Positions 33,116 to 37,587 of a DNA stretch of 37,587 nucleotides are shown here, in pieces (the stretch's first letter is position 1; each line of letters opens with the position of its first letter). The notes under the pieces were generated by a model. The model worked only from the letters and a program-made list of their open reading frames with translations. It was not told where the DNA came from and made no database searches. The position numbers were made by a program, and so were the translations under genes. The DNA is from Alcaligenaceae bacterium (GTDB taxonomy: Bacteria > Pseudomonadota > Gammaproteobacteria > Burkholderiales > Burkholderiaceae_B): positions 1 through 37,587 of the forward strand of contig JAAYHN010000082.1 of assembly GCA_012735395.1 (NCBI GenBank). The letters run 5' to 3'.

Positions 33116-34174
33116 TCAAGCAGGCAATGCGCCCGCCCAGGCACGTTGCAACAGCGAACGGATCGCGTCACGCTCAATGGGCTGCGGGTTCCAGTAGGGG
33201 TTGCGCACGGCGATATCAGCCGCCTGGTCCAGCTGATTTTCTTTTAAGCCTAAATCTTTTAGTGCCATCGGTGCACCGATTGAACGGGCAAACTCATGCA
33301 GCCCGGTACCAATATTGCCGCCAAAAAGATCCGCCAGCGGTTGCAATTCGGCAGAAGCCGCCCGGGCGTTATAGGCAATGGAATGCGGCAACACAATCGC
33401 ATGGGTTTGCGCATGTGGCAGGTCAAAACTGCCACCCAACGTATGGCACAGCTTGTGATGCAAGGCCATACCCACTGTACCCAGCACCGTGCCGCACAGC
33501 CAGGAACCATACAGCGCCTTGCTGCGTGCCGCCAGGTTGGCAGGGTCCCGCACAATCACAGGCAAGGCATCACGCAGGGCACGCACGCCGTCAACCGCCA
33601 TCATGGTGGAAACCGGATTGCGGTTCTGCGCATACACTGCCTCTACCGCATGCGCCATGGCATTCAGGCCACTGGTCACACTCATGTCAACCGGCAGCGC
33701 CAGGGTAAGCTCCGGGTCATAAATCACCACCTCGGGCAAAATATCCGGGTGCTTTACGGTGGTTTTAAGGCCGTTTTCTGTCTGCCCCAGAATGGGCGTG
33801 ACTTCAGACCCGGCATACGTTGTTGCCACCACCACCTGCGGTGCCTGATTGCGGTAGGCAATCGCCTTGCCCAGCCCAATGGTGGAACCGCCACCCAGCG
33901 CCACAATACCATCGGCACCCGCAGCCTGGAATACGGCCATTGCGCTGTTGGTCACCTCTACCGGCGTATGCATTGCCGCCCCGGCAAACACCCCGGCAGA
34001 CAAAGCGCCCAGCCCATCGGCCAGCGCCTGCGCATCTGCCTCCTGAAAAGGCGTGGACAGCACCAGGGCGCGTTTTACCCCCAGGCGCCCAAGCTCCTGT
34101 GCAACCCGGGACACACTGCCCGGGCCAAACACAATGCGGGCAGGATTAATATCATAAGAAAATGGCATCATCAT
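33116..34174 (-). CDS. Maleylacetate reductase
   Basis: This 352-residue iron-containing alcohol dehydrogenase-fold enzyme reduces maleylacetate to 3-oxoadipate with NAD(P)H. The opening PFSYDINPARIVFGPGS is typical of MacA/GraC proteins. The nucleotide-binding loop is VALGGGSTIGLGKAIA, and the metal-site region includes the histidines in MALHHKLCHTLGG and DLPHAQTHAIVLPH. Some members lack bound metal, which cannot be judged here. An upstream in-frame GTG at 34192, five bases after the monooxygenase stop, is an alternative start; the ATG at 34174 keeps the family start. It is translated from the same mRNA as the monooxygenase upstream. Confidence 0.88.
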   Translation of the reverse strand: MMMPFSYDINPARIVFGPGSVSRVAQELGRLGVKRALVLSTPFQEADAQALADGLGALSAGVFAGAAMHTPVEVTNSAMAVFQAAGADGIVALGGGSTIGLGKAIAYRNQAPQVVVATTYAGSEVTPILGQTENGLKTTVKHPDILPEVVIYDPELTLALPVDMSVTSGLNAMAHAVEAVYAQNRNPVSTMMAVDGVRALRDALPVIVRDPANLAARSKALYGSWLCGTVLGTVGMALHHKLCHTLGGSFDLPHAQTHAIVLPHSIAYNARAASAELQPLADLFGGNIGTGLHEFARSIGAPMALKDLGLKENQLDQAADIAVRNPYWNPQPIERDAIRSLLQRAWAGALPA

Positions 34175-34197
34175 TGTCGTCTCATTAAGCACCGGGT

Positions 34198-35817
34198 TCA
34201 GGCCGCAGCCAGGACGGGAGCAGTTTGCAAATGCAGCTTTGCCATAATCCGGCCAAAACGGGCCTGCAATTGTTCAGGTGTGTTTGCCGTCACCGCCACA
34301 TAAAAATCAGGCCGCAGCAACACATATTTGGCATCAATCTCTTGCAACCAGCGGGCGTACGTACCTTCGGCATCCTCTACATCGCAAGGGGTACCGGCAG
34401 CCCCAATCCGGACAGCCAAACCATCCAGTGAAGCAAACTGTGCCTGCTGGGCTGCCGTCAGTGCTGCTTTCGGATCGGTATCCAGGCCAATCAATACCCA
34501 GCCACACCCCACTGCCTGGTCGAAACGGTCCCGTTTGCCATTGGCTTGCACCACACCCTGCACGGACAACTCACCCGCATGGGCCGAATCGGTGCACCAG
34601 GCACCTGCCCCCAGCTGGCACACATCCGACTGCACCGGCTCATTATTGCGTGCAGCCAGCTCGGCTTTCATTTTTGCATCTCGGGCTGCCGCTTCTTTTT
34701 CATCGGCAATGCAAATGATTTTCCCCAGTTCCTGACTGAAATTAATATAGTATTTGGCATGTTCAATGCGTTCGCTGGTGTAACTTTCAAGCACCTCCAG
34801 CCCCAGTTTTCCATCCAGCATGCCATTCAGGCGCCAGCTCAAGGCAAAGGCATCCCGCATACCGGCACACATGCCCTCGCCTGCAAAAGGCGGCATCAGA
34901 TGGGCGGCATCACCCGCCAGCATGCAGCGCCCCTGGTGCCACACCTTGGCCCAGCGTGCCTGGAAACGATACACGGCACTGCGCTCCAACTCTGCATTTT
35001 CCGGGGTCAGGCCCCAGGGTTCCATCAATTTCCAGGCACTTTCCGGGCTCTGGATCTCATCAACCGATTCCCCCGGCAACACCATGAATTCCCAGCGACG
35101 GCGACCCGGACCGGCAGGCACAATGGTGGTGGGCCGCTTGGGATCACACATTTGCCACTGTGACGGCTTGGTTTCATAAGTACCATGCGGAATCATGTCC
35201 AGAATCAGCCAGTCAAAGAAGTAGCCCTTGTCTTCGTTCTCTATCCCCAGACACTCACGCACCATGCTATTGGCACCATCCGCCCCCACAACAAACTTCG
35301 CACGCAGGGTTTTGCTTTCGCCCTCGTGCCCTGCTTCATCCGGGGTACGGTGCAAAGACAAGGTTACGCCACTGTCATCCTGATCCAGTGCAATACCCTG
35401 CCAGCCGCGTAATTGCGTAACGGAAGGCAGCGTATCCACAATGCCTGACAGACGCTTTTCCAGATCGGGCTGGTTAAACCAGTAACGCACTCGCCAGCCG
35501 GATGCCGAAATACTTTCCCAATCCACAATCTGCAAATTCTCGCCTTTGGCATTCTTCAGATAGTAGAGCTCGTCATGATAGTTAATGGCGGAATCATTAT
35601 CGGAATTAATGTCCAGGGTTGCCAGGATACGGGCAATTTCATGATCGTAAGTAACCGCACGGGGGCGGCCATACGCTTTGCTCCATCGCTCGATCAATGT
35701 TACCCGCCTGCCTTGCCTGCCCAACAGAATAGCCAGCAGGGTACCCACCGGGCCACCGCCCACAATGGCCACGTCAGCATCAAAATGTTCGGCAGCGGAA
35801 AAAAGGGATACTCCCAT
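34198..35817 (-). CDS. FAD-dependent aromatic monooxygenase (MhpA/resorcinol-hydroxylase type)
   Basis: This 539-residue single-component flavoprotein hydroxylase has an N-terminal dinucleotide fold (DVAIVGGGPVGTLLAILL, residues 14-31), the DG motif FVVGADGANSMVR, and the GD motif MLAGDAAHLMPPFAGEGM, the three marks of class A phenol hydroxylases. It has a C-terminal thioredoxin-like domain as in MhpA and phenol hydroxylases. With the two downstream genes the simplest role is conversion of resorcinol to hydroxyquinol, though a related phenol (for example a nitro- or chlorophenol) is possible. AAGGAGA is a strong ribosome-binding site. It is the first gene of the operon and divergent from the TetR gene. 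Confidence 0.85.
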   Translation of the reverse strand: MGVSLFSAAEHFDADVAIVGGGPVGTLLAILLGRQGRRVTLIERWSKAYGRPRAVTYDHEIARILATLDINSDNDSAINYHDELYYLKNAKGENLQIVDWESISASGWRVRYWFNQPDLEKRLSGIVDTLPSVTQLRGWQGIALDQDDSGVTLSLHRTPDEAGHEGESKTLRAKFVVGADGANSMVRECLGIENEDKGYFFDWLILDMIPHGTYETKPSQWQMCDPKRPTTIVPAGPGRRRWEFMVLPGESVDEIQSPESAWKLMEPWGLTPENAELERSAVYRFQARWAKVWHQGRCMLAGDAAHLMPPFAGEGMCAGMRDAFALSWRLNGMLDGKLGLEVLESYTSERIEHAKYYINFSQELGKIICIADEKEAAARDAKMKAELAARNNEPVQSDVCQLGAGAWCTDSAHAGELSVQGVVQANGKRDRFDQAVGCGWVLIGLDTDPKAALTAAQQAQFASLDGLAVRIGAAGTPCDVEDAEGTYARWLQEIDAKYVLLRPDFYVAVTANTPEQLQARFGRIMAKLHLQTAPVLAAA

Positions 35818-35842
35818 GTTTGTCTCCTTGATTAATACGCAT

Positions 35843-35961
35843 GATGCTTATGCATCTGATTTTTATAGGGTTATGTTTGGTTTCGCCACTGGAGCCGCCT
35901 GTCATGAAACAGCAAATCCAAGGCTTTATGTGAATGTAATTCAAAAATGAATATTATTCAT
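35843..35961. promoter_or_regulatory. Palindromes upstream of the aromatic operon
   Basis: Two inverted repeats lie in the divergent gap on the monooxygenase side: GATGC-TTAT-GCATC at 35843-35856 and ATGAAT-ATT-ATTCAT at 35947-35961. Either may be a regulator site for the minus-strand operon promoter. They differ in sequence from the palindrome near tetR, so they may not be read by the same protein. Confidence 0.45.
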
Positions 35962-36012
35962 TTATGGTTTTCCCCAATTATGAATACCGCCCCTTCAGCC
36001 GTAAAAGTGCCC

Positions 36013-36027
36013 GTAACTGGCAGTTAC
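36013..36027. promoter_or_regulatory. Candidate TetR operator
   Basis: GTAACT-GGC-AGTTAC is a perfect palindrome 28 bp before the tetR-family gene. It covers the -35 area of a promoter whose -10 would be TATACT at 36043-36048. Repression of the gene by its own product is the natural reading, inferred from position. Confidence 0.6.
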
Positions 36028-36055
36028 AAGCCCTGGAATTGGTATACTTCAGCCA

Positions 36056-36739
36056 ATGAAGAACATGATCCGGACGGATCCCGATCCAATGAATACAACC
36101 GATAACAAACCAGAAACCGAAGGCCGGGTTGCTCGCCGGCAGCGACGCAATCACGCCGCCCTGATCCGCGCGGCCAGCGCAGTCATGAGTGAGAAAGGCA
36201 TTGATGCCGCCACCATGCAGGAAATTGCCGAGCGGGCCGATGTGGCAACCGGTACGGTTTACAACTATTTCAAGTCAAAAGATGAATTGGCCATTGCCGT
36301 ACTGGAAGACATGATGTACGACCTGGCCCTGCGCATTGAAGGCAGTACCGATGCCTTCAAGGACCCGGCTGAAGTCTATGCCTTTGGTTTGCGCACCGTG
36401 CTGGAAACCGCCACGACTGACATGCGCTGGAAACAAATGCTGTATCGTTCTGAAGTCATTTCCGATGCCCTGTACCGGCGCATGGGGCCTTTCGCGATGC
36501 GCGATTTCAAGCGGGCCATGGAAGAAGGCCGCTTCCCGCCCGGGGATGCGGCACTGGTCTGGCGCTTAAGTGCCTATGCCATTGTGGGCATCAGCCTGGC
36601 CATCACCTCGGATGAAACTTTCCCATATACCCTAGACGATATTGTGGTACGGCTACTTTGCATGACGGGCATCGGAACGAATGACGCCCTTGAGCTGGTT
36701 GCCCGCCCCCGCCCGGCATTGCAGGAATCACGGTTATAA
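36056..36739 (+). CDS. TetR/AcrR-family regulator of the aromatic operon
   Basis: This 227-residue repressor has an N-terminal helix-turn-helix (residues about 25-70, HAALIRAASAVMSEKG, MQEIAERADVATGTVYNYFKSKDEL) and an all-helical ligand-binding and dimer domain. The ligand is probably an aromatic substrate or intermediate of the adjacent pathway, which is inference. The predicted -10 at 36043-36048 would start RNA at about the first ATG, so it is either leaderless from 36056 or begins at Met12 (36089), which has a GGATC sequence before it. It is divergent from the monooxygenase gene. Its 3' end overlaps the convergent GNAT toxin gene by 6 bp. Confidence 0.88.
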   Translation: MKNMIRTDPDPMNTTDNKPETEGRVARRQRRNHAALIRAASAVMSEKGIDAATMQEIAERADVATGTVYNYFKSKDELAIAVLEDMMYDLALRIEGSTDAFKDPAEVYAFGLRTVLETATTDMRWKQMLYRSEVISDALYRRMGPFAMRDFKRAMEEGRFPPGDAALVWRLSAYAIVGISLAITSDETFPYTLDDIVVRLLCMTGIGTNDALELVARPRPALQESRL

Positions 36740-37228
36740 TTGACCTAGCGTTAGCATAACGGTATGCAGCGGCAAGCACAGCGTCATGGGTTGAATAGGA
36801 GATTCAATAAAACCACGCGACAGGTAAAAACGCCGCGCCTGTTCTGATATGGCATGAACCAGCAGTGCCGCAATACCGGCCACTTCCGCTGCCTGCAAGG
36901 TTCGCAAGATGGCATCGCGCAAGAGTGCAGTCCCAAGGCCACGCTGATGATAATTCTTATGGATAGCCAGCCGGCCCAACACGATAACGGGGATTGGGTC
37001 GGGACGATTACGCTTGAGCTTCCCTGGTGATTCAGCATGTCCGATGGCACCCGCCGCCAGGCAGTAATAGCCGATGACCTCATCATTTTCCACCACCACA
37101 TAGGTTCGGGAAGAACCATTAGCCTGGTTTTTCATGGCCCGGTGGCGCAACCAATCGTCTAGCGATGGCTCTCCTGACTGGAAATTTTCAACCTGATGTC
37201 CGACAGCCAGCGGCTGCGGTGCCATCAT
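36734..37228 (-). CDS. GNAT-family toxin (TacT-like acetyltransferase)
   Basis: This 164-residue GNAT enzyme is of the type that acetylates the amino group of aminoacyl-tRNAs and halts translation. The acetyl-CoA loop is HQRGLGTAL, preceded by the family strand VIVLGRLAIHKNY, and the catalytic tyrosine is in ARRFYLSRGF. The N-terminal VENFQSGEPSLDDWLRHRA matches DUF1778-paired toxins. The start ATG overlaps the antitoxin stop (ATGA at 37228-37225), the classical arrangement. All key residues appear intact, so the toxin is probably active. The antitoxin upstream has lost its normal start. Confidence 0.88.
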   Translation of the reverse strand: MMAPQPLAVGHQVENFQSGEPSLDDWLRHRAMKNQANGSSRTYVVVENDEVIGYYCLAAGAIGHAESPGKLKRNRPDPIPVIVLGRLAIHKNYHQRGLGTALLRDAILRTLQAAEVAGIAALLVHAISEQARRFYLSRGFIESPIQPMTLCLPLHTVMLTLGQL

Positions 37229-37461
37229 CGCTTTTTGTCCCAGGGGGCCTTGGCACTTAGCGTTCGCAGCAAACGTGGCGACACCACAGGAGGGGTGTCA
37301 AGCAACGCCTGAAACTCGGCAAACCTGTCTTCGCTTAAGCCGAAGAAAGTTTGATCAAGCAGTACGTCTTCTGCCGCTTTGCAGGATGCAGCCAGCATAA
37401 AGTCGGACCGGGAACGACCCTGCCGTGCAGCGGCTTGATCAATCAGGTCACGTTGACGCAC
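37225..37461 (-). CDS. DUF1778 (TacA-like) antitoxin, 5' end displaced by an IS element
   Basis: This 78-residue antitoxin (counted from a GTG) has the DUF1778 hallmarks RDLIDQAAARQGRSRSDFML, a middle helix, and the toxin-wrapping C-terminus (LSEDRFAEFQALLDTPP). The homologous frame continues upstream as NINIRAK, the DNA-binding beta strand of a ribbon-helix-helix domain, but no ATG, GTG or TTG exists before an in-frame stop at 37504-37506. An IS200/IS605-like end abuts the coding frame at 37480/37481. Translation from the GTG would keep the toxin-binding part but lose the DNA-binding strand, so autoregulation may be gone. An unusual ATT start is the alternative. Confidence 0.75.
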   Translation of the reverse strand: MRQRDLIDQAAARQGRSRSDFMLAASCKAAEDVLLDQTFFGLSEDRFAEFQALLDTPPVVSPRLLRTLSAKAPWDKKR

Positions 37462-37480
37462 CTTGGCGCGGATGTTAATA

Positions 37481-37587
37481 TTGACATCCTCCCCTCCCTC
37501 TCGCTAACGCTCGGCCCCACAGGGCAAAGGAAGGGGATTCCTACCGTGTTTAGCCCACAGGGACCAACTCACCTCGGTGGGTTCCTG
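37481..37587 (-). mobile_element. Right end of an IS200/IS605-type (TnpB) element with guide-RNA 3' scaffold, partial
   Basis: Read on the minus strand, this end-of-window segment has stem-loops (AACCCACC-GA-GGTGAGTT, then CCCTGTGGG twice). A larger stem AATCCCCTTCC pairs with GGGAGGGG, and the segment ends GGAGGATGTCAA. That ending, with the TCAA cleavage motif, is typical of IS605-family right ends where the TnpB omega-RNA scaffold stops. The transposase and tnpB, if present, lie beyond the window. The flanking host sequence from 37480 downward would be the guide. Confidence 0.6.

Noticed and set aside
33296-34303. 335-codon open frame on the plus strand across the maleylacetate reductase gene
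   Set aside because: It is antisense to a well-recognised enzyme, has a His/Arg/Gln-rich composition with no domain, and lacks a ribosome-binding site; it is a shadow of the opposite coding strand.

Overview
The window looks like a chromosome segment of a betaproteobacterium, most likely Burkholderiales and close to Alcaligenaceae. The support is a leucine/isovalerate (liu) operon with aceK embedded in it, a DUF1840 gene, an actinobacterial-type (type 2) leuA, a DNR-type regulator and moderate GC. No rRNA, tRNA or CRISPR was seen, and the genus cannot be fixed from the sequence.

Positions 1-9.8 kb are mostly housekeeping. A small nitric-oxide/denitrification-type module (DUF2249 protein, polytopic membrane protein, DNR-like Crp/Fnr regulator) is preceded by a near-perfect FNR/DNR box. 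Then come prfC, a membrane-anchored protein of unknown function, a bacterioferritin with a degenerate ferroxidase site, a Fur-boxed bfd that appears leaderless, rpoN, an unknown two-helix membrane protein, and leuA. leuA has a long leader that encodes a leucine-rich peptide, which suggests attenuation.

Positions 9.8-17 kb are an accessory patch. A 111-bp stretch covering the 5' end of the DUF1840 gene is duplicated on both sides of a HipB-like antitoxin gene that has large operator palindromes and only a stub of hipA. After it come two tandem Sec-exported RHS proteins. The first ends in a DUF2235 (Tle-like) hydrolase tip with a plausible Ser/Asp/His triad. The second is a shortened paralogue whose tip has lost the nucleophile region. 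argS follows behind a leader hairpin, then a SPOR-domain protein, dsbA, metC and a LysE-family exporter.

Positions 22.4-32.1 kb hold the leucine catabolism cluster: an MBL-fold hydrolase, LiuR with two matching palindromic operators, LiuA, AceK, an acetyl-CoA acetyltransferase, LiuB and LiuD. Together these take isovaleryl-CoA to 3-methylglutaconyl-CoA. liuC and liuE are not present, and the operon ends at what looks like collapsed insertion-sequence ends.

Positions 32.1-36.7 kb encode a compact aromatic pathway on the minus strand: flavin monooxygenase, maleylacetate reductase and hydroxyquinol 1,2-dioxygenase. A TetR regulator is divergent from it, with three palindromes between. This fits resorcinol (or a similar phenol) to hydroxyquinol to maleylacetate to 3-oxoadipate. 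The window ends in a TacAT-like toxin-antitoxin pair (DUF1778 plus GNAT). The antitoxin start has been removed by what appears to be the right end of an IS200/IS605-type TnpB element, including the 3' part of its guide RNA.
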